64,000 nt of DNA from Mesorhizobium sp. NFR06 (lineage in GTDB: Bacteria > Pseudomonadota > Alphaproteobacteria > Rhizobiales > Rhizobiaceae), in NCBI RefSeq assembly GCF_900115245.1, contig NZ_FOVT01000022.1, positions 33,798 to 97,797 on the forward strand, given 5' to 3'. The position numbers were made by a program, and so were the translations under genes. This document shows, piece by piece, positions 47,499-55,411 of the stretch (its first letter is position 1; each line of letters begins with the position of its first letter). Under the pieces are notes generated by a model. The model saw nothing but the letters and a program-made list of their open reading frames with translations. It did no database searches and was not told where the DNA came from.

Positions 47499-48664
47499 GC
47501 GGCGACCTCCCGCCTGACGTTGCCGAGCTTCTCCAGCGCAAGTCCGATCGCAGTGTCGAGCGCCTGCAACTGGCGGCGATGGAAGGCGCCGCCATCCACG
47601 TCGCGGACATCGGTCGCCGCCTGGAGGGCGGCCGCGAACGCGATCGGATCGTCGGTCACCACGCAGTTGTCGGGGCGATAGCCGATGCCCCGCAGCGAGC
47701 GGCTGGTTGCGACCGACGGCAATCCGAGCTCGAAGGTCTCGATGGTTTTCAGCTGCACGCCGCTGCCGGCGGTGCTGATCAAGGGAATGACGGCGGCGCC
47801 GCGCACGAAGGCCTGCGCATCCGGAACCCTGCCGACGAAAGCGACGCCCGGATGCGCCGAGGTCACGCCCGAAGGCATATTGCCCGCGATCCTGATACGG
47901 AAATCCGGTCTCAGATGGGGAACCACCTTGGTCAGGAACCAGTCGAGCCCGATGCGGTTCGGCTGCCAGGTCCAGGTGCCGATCAGCGCGGCGTCGCAGT
48001 CGATGTGGCGCGGCACCTTCCTGGCCGGCGCCTGCGCGCGGGTTACCAACGGCAGCACCGCCGAGCGGCCGTTCGAGGCGATGCCGAGTGCGGCACGGTC
48101 TTCTTCCGCCAGCGTGAAGACAAAACGCGCGGCGCCGCAGAGGCGCTCTTCCATGACCTTGAGCAGCCTGGCCTCGCGGCGGAACATCCAGCGCTGAAGC
48201 GCGCTGCCGGCCGCAGCGGCATTTTCCTCGGCCGAACGATGCTCGACATTGTGCGCGACGAAGACGAATGGACGGTCGGCGAGCACTTTCTCAAAAGCAC
48301 CGGCGAACTGCACCGAATTCAGCACATAGCCGTCGAAAGGACCGGCGCGTTCGATCGCGGCGCGGACTTCGGCGTCATGAACGACGCGCAGCTTGACCGA
48401 GGAAAAGGTCAGGCCGGCAAGCACCGCCTTGCCCAGCCAGGCAAGCTTGCGCAGCGGCGAAGCGCTTTCGGTGCGGACGTCGACGGCGTCGAGCACGATG
48501 GTGTTTTGCGGATCTGACGGGGTTTTTCCTGGCCAGATGAAGCCGATAACCGTCACGCGCATACCAGCGCGCCGCAGCGCATCGATGATCGCGGCGTTGG
48601 CAATCTCGTAACCCGACGCGAGAGCGCCATCGGGCACGATCGATGTGGCGAACAGCAGACGCAT
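47495..48664 (-). CDS. Glycosyltransferase, GT-B fold (GT4-like)
   Basis: A 389-residue glycosyltransferase. The N-terminal domain begins RLLFATSIVPDGALASGYEI with the glycine-rich donor loop and FVFVAHNVEHRSAEENA; the C-terminal domain has LIGTWTWQPNRIGLDWFLTK and VIPLISTAGSGVQLKTIETF, the acidic end being the nucleotide-sugar site. Sugar specificity is unknown. The start at 48664 follows GGTGAG; a longer frame upstream lacks family sequence. First gene of the minus-strand unit with WecG-type and DUF6492 genes. Confidence 0.85.
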   Translation of the reverse strand: MRLLFATSIVPDGALASGYEIANAAIIDALRRAGMRVTVIGFIWPGKTPSDPQNTIVLDAVDVRTESASPLRKLAWLGKAVLAGLTFSSVKLRVVHDAEVRAAIERAGPFDGYVLNSVQFAGAFEKVLADRPFVFVAHNVEHRSAEENAAAAGSALQRWMFRREARLLKVMEERLCGAARFVFTLAEEDRAALGIASNGRSAVLPLVTRAQAPARKVPRHIDCDAALIGTWTWQPNRIGLDWFLTKVVPHLRPDFRIRIAGNMPSGVTSAHPGVAFVGRVPDAQAFVRGAAVIPLISTAGSGVQLKTIETFELGLPSVATSRSLRGIGYRPDNCVVTDDPIAFAAALQAATDVRDVDGGAFHRRQLQALDTAIGLALEKLGNVRREVAA

Positions 48665-48768
48665 CTCACCTATCCTTGGCTGCAGCCGGTAGCAAAACGC
48701 GGTGAAGCCTTGATTAAATGGCATTTTCAAAGGCAGAAGACCCGGCTTTTCCGGGGCCCGGGCGAGAA

Positions 48769-48792
48769 GGTGATTAACGAAACGTTATCACC
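48769..48792. promoter_or_regulatory. Palindrome upstream of divergent glycosyltransferase genes
   Basis: GGTGATTAACG and CGTTATCACC are inverted around AAA with one extra T on the left. The site lies in the 169-base region between the divergent starts at 48664 and 48834, where a regulator could bind to control both units. No protein is assigned. Confidence 0.4.
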
Positions 48793-48833
48793 GCGATGCT
48801 ATCGAGGGCTCGAACCCACGCTGCTGGAAACGG

Positions 48834-49832
48834 ATGATCCCTTTGCCGTCCGACGCTTCTATATCGATCGCGGGGCAGTCGCCGGGGCTTGCCGCCGAGA
48901 CCGTCGAGGCGGTCGTGACGCTGCCGACTTTCAAGCGGCCGCGGCAGGTGCTGGAAGCCCTGGCTTCGCTCAAGGCGCAGCGGACGGACCGGCGTTTCGC
49001 AGTCATCGTCATGGAGAATGAGGCCGGGGCGCGCGAGGGTGCGAGGGCGGTGCTGCCGCTGTTCGAAAGCGGCGAGATCCCCGGCATGGTGATCATCGCG
49101 CATGAGCGCGGCAATTGCAGCGCCTACAATGCCGGCTGGCAGACGGCGATCCTGCGGTTTCCCAATTTCAAGCACCTATTGGTCATCGACGACGACGAAG
49201 TGGCGGAGCCGGATTGGCTGGAGCGCATGTGCAAGGCAGCCGAGACCCTTCACGCCGATATCGTCGGCGGACCGCAAGTGCCCGTCTTTGCCGACCCGGC
49301 GCATGCCAGATGGGCCGAGCACCCGGTCTTTGCACCGCCCTATCGTGAAACGGGCCGCGTGCCGGCGCTCTATTCGTCCGGCAATCTGCTGGTGGGGCGC
49401 AACGTGCTGACGGCCATGGGACCGCCCTTCCTCGACCTAAAATTCAATTTCATGGGCGGCGGCGATTCCGACTTCCTCAGCCGTTCGGCGCAGAAAGGCT
49501 TCGTGCTCGCCTGGTGCGCCGAGGCAAAAGTCAACGAGACCGTGCCGGCCCGGCGCGTCGAGGCTGACTGGATCCGTGCACGCAGCCTGCGCAACGGCGT
49601 GATCTCGACGCTGGTCGAAAAGAAGAAGCGGGCCGGCACGCCGCTCGCCGGCCTCAAAGTTTTCCTGAAAAGCCTGGCGCTGCTTGCCGCCTCGCCGCTG
49701 CGCGGCGCCATCCGGCTGGCGCGAACCGGCTCGCCGACGACGGGCCTCTATCCGGTCTATGTCGCGCTCGGCCGGGTGCTTGCCGAATTCGGATATGCCA
49801 ATGAGCAGTACCGACAGCCTGAGAAGAATTGA
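48834..49832 (+). CDS. Glycosyltransferase family 2
   Basis: A 332-residue GT-A enzyme. VEAVVTLPTFKRPRQVLEAL opens the fold, LLVIDDDEVAEPDWLERMCK carries the metal-binding DDD, and FNFMGGGDSDFLSRSAQKGF holds a likely catalytic acidic pair. A hydrophobic C-terminal third may associate with the membrane. It is related to rhizobial ExoA/ExoO-like enzymes of exopolysaccharide assembly, but the linkage formed cannot be told. Its last 32 bases overlap the start of the O-antigen ligase-like gene, so both are probably coupled. Confidence 0.87.
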   Translation: MIPLPSDASISIAGQSPGLAAETVEAVVTLPTFKRPRQVLEALASLKAQRTDRRFAVIVMENEAGAREGARAVLPLFESGEIPGMVIIAHERGNCSAYNAGWQTAILRFPNFKHLLVIDDDEVAEPDWLERMCKAAETLHADIVGGPQVPVFADPAHARWAEHPVFAPPYRETGRVPALYSSGNLLVGRNVLTAMGPPFLDLKFNFMGGGDSDFLSRSAQKGFVLAWCAEAKVNETVPARRVEADWIRARSLRNGVISTLVEKKKRAGTPLAGLKVFLKSLALLAASPLRGAIRLARTGSPTTGLYPVYVALGRVLAEFGYANEQYRQPEKN

Positions 49833-51120
49833 ACGCGCGCCGCTCAGCGCCGCTTTCACCCGCGACGGCGTCGCCACGACGATCGCCGCGCTGTTGTTCA
49901 CCGTCATCATCGTCTCGTTCCGGCCCTTCCAGCCGGCAGGCGCGGAACTGACCGGCGATGGCGGCGACATCGTCAACCAGCTTGGCTTCGGCTCGCTTGG
50001 CGCCGTCTCGATCTTCGCGCTGCTTGCCTTCGCCGATCCGCGCGTGGTGCGCTCGCTGGTCAGCCCCTCCTGGGCGCTGATGCTGGGCTTCTTCTTCCTG
50101 TCGGTGGTGCTGGCGACCGATCCGCCGGCTGCAATGCGCGCCGCCTCCTTCACCATGATCGGCATCATCACCATGGCGACGATCCTGGTCTTGCCGCGCG
50201 ACGCCGACTCCTTCGCCAGGGTCGTGATCTTCACCGCGGTCGTCGTGATCGGCCTCTCCTATATCGGCCTGATCGTCTTCCCGCATGAGGCGCTGCATAC
50301 CGCCGACTCGCAGGAACCCGAGCATGCGGGCCTGTGGCGCGGCGTCTTCACCCACAAGAACATCGCCGGCCCGGTGATGGCCTGTTTCAGCTTCGCAGGG
50401 CTCTATCTCTTCCGGCGCGGCCAGCGCTGGTGGGGCGCCGGCATCTTCTGCGCGGCGATGGTGTTCATGCTGCACACCGGCTCCAAGACGACGGCCGGAC
50501 TGATCCCGTTCTCGATCATGATCGTCGTGCTGCCCAGCCTCATCGGCATGCGGCTCGGCACGCCGATCCTGTTCCTCGCGGCCATCATCGCGACGGCCGT
50601 CGGGACGCTTGGCATCGTCTTCATCGCGCCGGTGAAACACCTGGCCGCGATCTATTTCCCGGACCTGACATATACGGGGCGCACGACGCTTTGGGAGTTC
50701 GCCGGCGGGATGCTGGCGAAGAAGCCATGGACGGGTTACGGCTACGAAAGCTTCTGGGGAACGCCGCTGCTGCTCAACCAGGACCAGCCCTTCGACCGGC
50801 CCTGGGATATCCGCACCATCGTGCACGGCCATGACGGCTATCTCGACATCGCCGTGCTGATGGGCATCCCGGCGCTCTGCGTCGCCGTCTACACCTTCCT
50901 GATCGCGCCGTTGCGCGACTACATGCGCATACCGGCGCGCAAGGAAAATATCTTCCTGGGCGATTTCTTCATGATGGTGGTGCTGTTCACGGCGCTGAAC
51001 GCTTTCCTCGAAAGCTTCTTCTTCCACCGCGGCGATCCAGTCTGGCTGTTCTTCTTGCTCGGCGTGCTTGGCCTCAGACAAGTCTCGCTGCGGCCGATCC
51101 CGGTTCGCCGCCGCGGCTGA
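49801..51120 (+). CDS. O-antigen ligase / polysaccharide polymerase-like membrane protein
   Basis: A 439-residue membrane protein with ten or more helices (ATTIAALLFTVIIVSFRPFQ, LMLGFFFLSVVLATDPP, and so on). The Wzy_C domain lies near 190-350 with WRGVFTHKNIAGPVMACFSF, in which Arg and His-Lys-Asn are typical of O-antigen ligases and ExoQ-like polymerases, and the large loop FDRPWDIRTIVHGHDGYLDI with the conserved GHDGYLD block. It should polymerise repeat units or join them to a lipid. It starts within the end of the GT2 gene. Confidence 0.86.
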   Translation: MSSTDSLRRIERAPLSAAFTRDGVATTIAALLFTVIIVSFRPFQPAGAELTGDGGDIVNQLGFGSLGAVSIFALLAFADPRVVRSLVSPSWALMLGFFFLSVVLATDPPAAMRAASFTMIGIITMATILVLPRDADSFARVVIFTAVVVIGLSYIGLIVFPHEALHTADSQEPEHAGLWRGVFTHKNIAGPVMACFSFAGLYLFRRGQRWWGAGIFCAAMVFMLHTGSKTTAGLIPFSIMIVVLPSLIGMRLGTPILFLAAIIATAVGTLGIVFIAPVKHLAAIYFPDLTYTGRTTLWEFAGGMLAKKPWTGYGYESFWGTPLLLNQDQPFDRPWDIRTIVHGHDGYLDIAVLMGIPALCVAVYTFLIAPLRDYMRIPARKENIFLGDFFMMVVLFTALNAFLESFFFHRGDPVWLFFLLGVLGLRQVSLRPIPVRRRG

Positions 51121-51201
51121 TCCTGGACAGTCGATCTCCTGCGACTGGACTTTTCCCGCGCACCGCAAACGTCTAAGGAAAACCTTCTTGCGGAGGCTTT
51201 C

Positions 51202-52017
51202 ATGACGATCAGGCTCGTTCTCGCCGGTTGCGGCAATATGGGATACGCCATGCTGTCGGGCTGGCTGAAATCGGCAAAGCTCGAGCCGTCGGCGGTGTTC
51301 GTGGTCGAGCCCAACGCCGAACTGCGCCAGCGCGCCGAACATCTCGGCTGCCGCGCCGCCGCCGATGCCGCAGCTATTCCGGCCGACGCGGCGCCCGATC
51401 TCGTCGTCCTTGCGGTAAAGCCGCAGGTGATCCGCGAGGTGACGGCGCACTACAAGCGCTTCGGCGACGGCAGGACCAGCTTTCTCAGCATTGCCGCCGG
51501 CACCCCGGTGGCGACCTTCGAGGAAATCCTGGGTGAGCTCGCGCCGGTCATCCGCTGCATGCCGAACACGCCGGCCGCGATCGGCAAGGGCATGTTGGTG
51601 GTGTTTTCCAACCCGCTGGTCTCCGACGACGTCCGCCGCTTCGTCGCCGAACTGCTTTCGGCAAGCGGTGTCGTGACGACGATCGACGACGAGGGCCTCA
51701 TGGACGCCGTGACGGCCGTCTCCGGCTCCGGCCCGGCCTATGTCTTCCATTTCATCGAGGCGCTGACGGTTGCGGCCGAGAAAGCCGGCCTGCCGGCCGA
51801 GACCGCCAAGCTGCTTGCCATGCAGACCGTTTTCGGCGCCGCCTCGCTCGCCGCCGAAAGCGACGAGGAGCCGGGCGTGCTGCGCCAGCAGGTGACCAGC
51901 CCCAACGGCACGACCGCGGCGGCGCTTGCGGTGCTGATGGGCGGAGACCGGCTGACGGAACTCGTCACCGAAGCGGTCGAGGCCGCACGGCTCAGGTCGA
52001 TAGAGCTGGGGAAGTAA
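51202..52017 (+). CDS. proC: Pyrroline-5-carboxylate reductase
   Basis: Last step of proline synthesis: reduces pyrroline-5-carboxylate with NAD(P)H. The 271-residue protein has the N-terminal dinucleotide fold LVLAGCGNMGYAMLSGWLKS, LVVLAVKPQVIREV and the C-terminal helical signature VTAVSGSGPAYVFHFIEALT, followed by LRQQVTSPNGTTAAALAVL. AAGGAAAACC and CGGAGG precede the ATG. Its 3' end overlaps the converging SAF-domain gene by 26 bases, so the two mRNAs can pair. Confidence 0.96.
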   Translation: MTIRLVLAGCGNMGYAMLSGWLKSAKLEPSAVFVVEPNAELRQRAEHLGCRAAADAAAIPADAAPDLVVLAVKPQVIREVTAHYKRFGDGRTSFLSIAAGTPVATFEEILGELAPVIRCMPNTPAAIGKGMLVVFSNPLVSDDVRRFVAELLSASGVVTTIDDEGLMDAVTAVSGSGPAYVFHFIEALTVAAEKAGLPAETAKLLAMQTVFGAASLAAESDEEPGVLRQQVTSPNGTTAAALAVLMGGDRLTELVTEAVEAARLRSIELGK

Positions 52018-53332
52018 TCGCCGCGCTGTAAAGCATCTCGTCCTGGAGCTTGCGCAAAGCATACAGCCGAGTCGTCCGGTCGGGCGATGCATTGTCTTGC
52101 GTCAGCAGTTCGCCCTTCCTGACCGGCTTCAGCACCTTGCCGCCTTCGAGCAGCCCGACCGGCACGGCGCGGCTTGCGCGAGCGTCAGCGACCGTCATCG
52201 TCCAGGAACGATAACAGGTTTCACCGATCGCATCGAACGTCTCGCCGGCGGCAAGGTCGCGCTTGGCGAGCGCGCAGACTTCCGCCACCGGCTTCGGCAG
52301 CGGCACCATGTCGGACTTGCCATGGAGCATGATGCGGGCGGCGGTCAGCGGCACCTCCAGCGAGGTCAGGTGATAGGGGCGGAACAGGCCGTAATAAGGA
52401 CCCTTGCCGACATGGAGATCGTCCATGCGCTCGACGATGCGCGGATGCATCGCCTCGACGATGACGAAGACGCCGGGCGCCACGCCTTTCCCGATCGTGT
52501 AGTCGACGACACCTTTCCTCGACAGGAGGCCGCCATCCTCCTTCGGGATCAGCACCTTGGCGAGCTGATCGCGATCGGCCTTGGGTCCGTGCATGCCGGG
52601 AACATCCGGCACCAGGCCGGTGGCGTTGGCGATGGCACACATTTCGACCATGGTTTTCGAGCCGTCGACGAACTCGACCAGCATGCGCGGGTTCATGTTG
52701 CGGCGGGCCGCCTCTTCCCGGTAGTCGTCCGGAACGGCGTCGTGGTTGAGCGGATTGTTCTTGCCCTTGCCGGCCGAGACGATGGTGTAGCCGAGCGCCG
52801 ACGCGAACTCGATCAGTTCCATGCAGCTCGACGGCTCGTCGCCGGCTCCGACCGAGTAGACGACGCCCAGCCGGTCGGCCTGCTGCTTCAAATAGCAGCC
52901 GATGGTGACGTCAGCCTCGACATTCATCATCACCAAATGCTTGCCATGCTCCATGGCCATCAGGTCGAAATCGGCAGCAACTCCAGGTTTTCCGGTGGCA
53001 TCGATGACGACGTCGACCAGCGGGTTGGTGACCAGCATCTCGTTCGAGGTGATGGCGATCCTGCCGCCCTCGATCGCCTGCGTGACCCTGGAATCCGTAT
53101 CCGCCTCCACGGCCATCGCCTCGTCGCCATAGGCGATGCGGACCGCCTCACGGGCGGTATGCGGGCGGCGCGTGGAAATGGCGGCGATCGAAATGCCCTG
53201 CATCAGCATGCCCTGCGTCACCAGATCGGTGCCCATTTCGCCGGAGCCGATGACGCCGATGCGCACCGGCTTGCCGGCGGCGGCGCGTCGGGCGAGATCG
53301 CGGGCAAGCCCGGTCAGGGCGACATTGGTCAT
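51992..53332 (-). CDS. NAD(P)-binding oxidoreductase with C-terminal SAF domain
   Basis: A 446-residue protein. The N-terminal Rossmann fold starts VRIGVIGSGEMGTDLVTQGM and is related to homoserine dehydrogenase and dihydrodipicolinate reductase-like enzymes (VVIDATGKPGVAADFDLMAM, KGKNNPLNHDAVP). The last 90 residues (LAAGETFDAIGETCYRSWTM ... VPVGLLEGGKVLKPVRKGEL) form an SAF domain. Relatives act on branched or C4-C5 sugar acids, but I cannot assign the substrate. The ATG at 53332 was preferred over a much longer upstream frame without family sequence. It converges with proC, overlapping it. Confidence 0.8.
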   Translation of the reverse strand: MTNVALTGLARDLARRAAAGKPVRIGVIGSGEMGTDLVTQGMLMQGISIAAISTRRPHTAREAVRIAYGDEAMAVEADTDSRVTQAIEGGRIAITSNEMLVTNPLVDVVIDATGKPGVAADFDLMAMEHGKHLVMMNVEADVTIGCYLKQQADRLGVVYSVGAGDEPSSCMELIEFASALGYTIVSAGKGKNNPLNHDAVPDDYREEAARRNMNPRMLVEFVDGSKTMVEMCAIANATGLVPDVPGMHGPKADRDQLAKVLIPKEDGGLLSRKGVVDYTIGKGVAPGVFVIVEAMHPRIVERMDDLHVGKGPYYGLFRPYHLTSLEVPLTAARIMLHGKSDMVPLPKPVAEVCALAKRDLAAGETFDAIGETCYRSWTMTVADARASRAVPVGLLEGGKVLKPVRKGELLTQDNASPDRTTRLYALRKLQDEMLYSAAITSPALST

Positions 53333-53923
53333 GCAACAAGATCCACGCTTTTTGACTGCGGCTCGCAATACAGCGAACGAACCGCGTTGCCAACCAAATC
53401 GACGCGGACAAGCTCGCCTAGCCCATCGACAACACGCGCAGTATTGCACGACGCGAGCCAGGTTTTTGGCGGATCTATCGTGTCGAAAAAACCGTGACTG
53501 CCCGACCTTGCGACGGAATGTGAGGCGACGATCTTGATGCAGGCTGCAGAACAGGCCCGACACCGGTTCGATGATCTTGCGACTGCCCGGACACTACCCA
53601 TTCGACACGGTCGGATTGTGCCACGGCGTCGAACTATGCTTGGACATGGCGACTGCACGATTCGCCATTGTTACAGACCATTAACCATCGCGGCCCGTTT
53701 AAGACTTGAAGCCACCGGCCCTTCCGGGCCCGGTTTCTGTGCCATTTTTGTTACAGGCTGAACCACTAATGGTGGGAATCGTCGTTTTGAGGGGTGTCTA
53801 ATCCATTATATGCTCACACCCTCGAAAAATCTGATAGATACTCGTGCGAAAGCTCTGGTGGCAGGCTTGGGCAAATAAGCGTCAATAAAAACCAAATGGC
53901 GCGGGGATAGTCACGGGGTAGAT
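53333..53923. other. Regulatory space before the type I secretion operon
   Basis: 591 bases between divergent starts. A GC-rich hairpin ACCGGCCC/GGGCCCGGT with a bulge (53714-53734) is followed by T-rich sequence, and GAGGGGTGT (53789-53797) with ACACCCTC (53816-53823) forms an inverted repeat around AT-rich DNA 100 bases before the tolC-like start. I see no credible protein gene. The promoter of the secretion operon is expected in the last 150 bases. Confidence 0.5.
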
Positions 53924-55372
53924 ATGAACAGGACGGGTAAAGTGACCGTCGGCTGGCGAATTGCGCTTGCCGTTACGGTGTCGATGCTGGCTTGTGGTAG
54001 CGCCAGCGCACTCACGCTCAAAGAAGCTGTTGCGGTCGCTGTGGAATCCAATCCAGAGATTGGACAGGCGATCGAAAACCGCGAAGCGATCGAATTCGAG
54101 CTGCGTCAGGCAAAAGGCCTTTATCTTCCCAGCGTCGACCTGGAAGCGTCGACCGGCGTTCGCCGGCTGGACAACGACACGCGGCGTGCGCTGGACCAGG
54201 ATCATGACGCCCTTTATCCGAATGAGGCCGACCTCACGGTCTCGCAGACGCTTTATGACAGCGGCGCAAGGCGGGCCGAACTGAACCGCCAGGCCTCGCG
54301 GGTCGACGGGGCTTCCTTCCGGGTTCTCGAGCGGTCCGAATTCATCGGGCTTGCGGTCGTCCAGGATTATCTGGAGTACATGCTGCAGGCTTCGATCGTG
54401 GCCGAGGCCAAGAAGAACCTCGGCTTCCATCAGTCCATTCTCAGCGACATCAAGCAAGGCATCGCGGGCGGCGCGCTCAACGACGCCGACCGGCAGCAGG
54501 CCGAGGAACGTCTCTTTGCCGCCAAGGCGCGGATGCAGGAGGCGACGGAAGAACTCGAGGCGGCCAAGATCCGCTTCTTCAAGAATGTCGGCAAGCCGCT
54601 GACCGGCGCGTCGCGACCGGCCGACGTGTCGGCCGCCCTGCCACGCTCGCTGGACGATGCGATCGGGCTCGCCAGGCAGAACAATCCGCGCGTCCATATG
54701 GCCAACAGCGATATCGACGCCGCGGCTTCGCTGGTCGATGCGGCACGGGCGAAATACGGCCCGACGATTACCGCCGAGGGCGTGGCCCGGGGCGGATATG
54801 ATATCGACGGCGACAATGGCGACGCAAGCGACCTGCAGGCTCGGGTGGTGCTGCGCTGGAATCTCTATCGCGGCGGCATCGACAAGGCCAATGAACAGGA
54901 ACAGATCCGCCGCACCAGTGAGCAGCGTCTTGCGCTGCACCAGGTGCTGCGCGAGATCGAGGAAGCCGTCCGGACCTCATGGGACCGCCGCTTCCGCCAG
55001 GCGGAACTGGCAAAGACGCTGCGGCAGCAGGCGGCCACCAATGAAAAGCTCGTCGCTTCCTACCGCGAGCAGTTCAAGGTCGGGCAGCGCTCGCTGCTCG
55101 ATGTGCTCGATGCTCAGAACACGCGCTTCAACACCGCAACCCTGGCCGACACGTCGTCTTACGCGTCGCTGTTTGCCGAATACCGGCTGCTCGCCGCAAC
55201 CGGGGAATTGCTGAAGACGCTCAACATCCAACCGGCCAAGCAGGCCACGGCCTATGCGCGCACCGAGTTCGGCGCGCCCGCAACGGCCGATACCGAAACT
55301 TATGCGCGGACCCCGTCGGAGCAGAAGAACGATCTGCCGTTCGACATCCTCGCGCCGGTCAGGAAGAAGTAG
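53924..55372 (+). CDS. TolC-family outer-membrane channel of a type I secretion system
   Basis: A 482-residue outer-membrane efflux protein with a signal peptide (WRIALAVTVSMLACGSASA). It shows the TolC internal duplication: SALTLKEAVAVAVESNPEIG with NRE...LPSVDLEASTGVR in the first half and SLDDAIGLARQNNPRVHMAN with YRGGIDKANEQEQIRRTSEQ in the second; FKVGQRSLLDVLDAQNTRFN is the usual end. It provides the trimeric exit duct for the ABC exporter and HlyD-type adaptor encoded next, and resembles LapE/PrsE-type channels. It is the first gene of the operon tolC-ABC-hlyD-RHH. Confidence 0.9.
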   Translation: MNRTGKVTVGWRIALAVTVSMLACGSASALTLKEAVAVAVESNPEIGQAIENREAIEFELRQAKGLYLPSVDLEASTGVRRLDNDTRRALDQDHDALYPNEADLTVSQTLYDSGARRAELNRQASRVDGASFRVLERSEFIGLAVVQDYLEYMLQASIVAEAKKNLGFHQSILSDIKQGIAGGALNDADRQQAEERLFAAKARMQEATEELEAAKIRFFKNVGKPLTGASRPADVSAALPRSLDDAIGLARQNNPRVHMANSDIDAAASLVDAARAKYGPTITAEGVARGGYDIDGDNGDASDLQARVVLRWNLYRGGIDKANEQEQIRRTSEQRLALHQVLREIEEAVRTSWDRRFRQAELAKTLRQQAATNEKLVASYREQFKVGQRSLLDVLDAQNTRFNTATLADTSSYASLFAEYRLLAATGELLKTLNIQPAKQATAYARTEFGAPATADTETYARTPSEQKNDLPFDILAPVRKK

Positions 55373-55411
55373 CCGATGTAAACGTCGATCTTAAGTCCTT
55401 CGGGGCGGATC

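Noticed and set aside
49654..52092. 812-codon minus-strand frame opposite the polymerase gene and proC
   Set aside because: Composition is typical antisense (His, Arg, Asp, Gly) and the plus-strand genes are certain.
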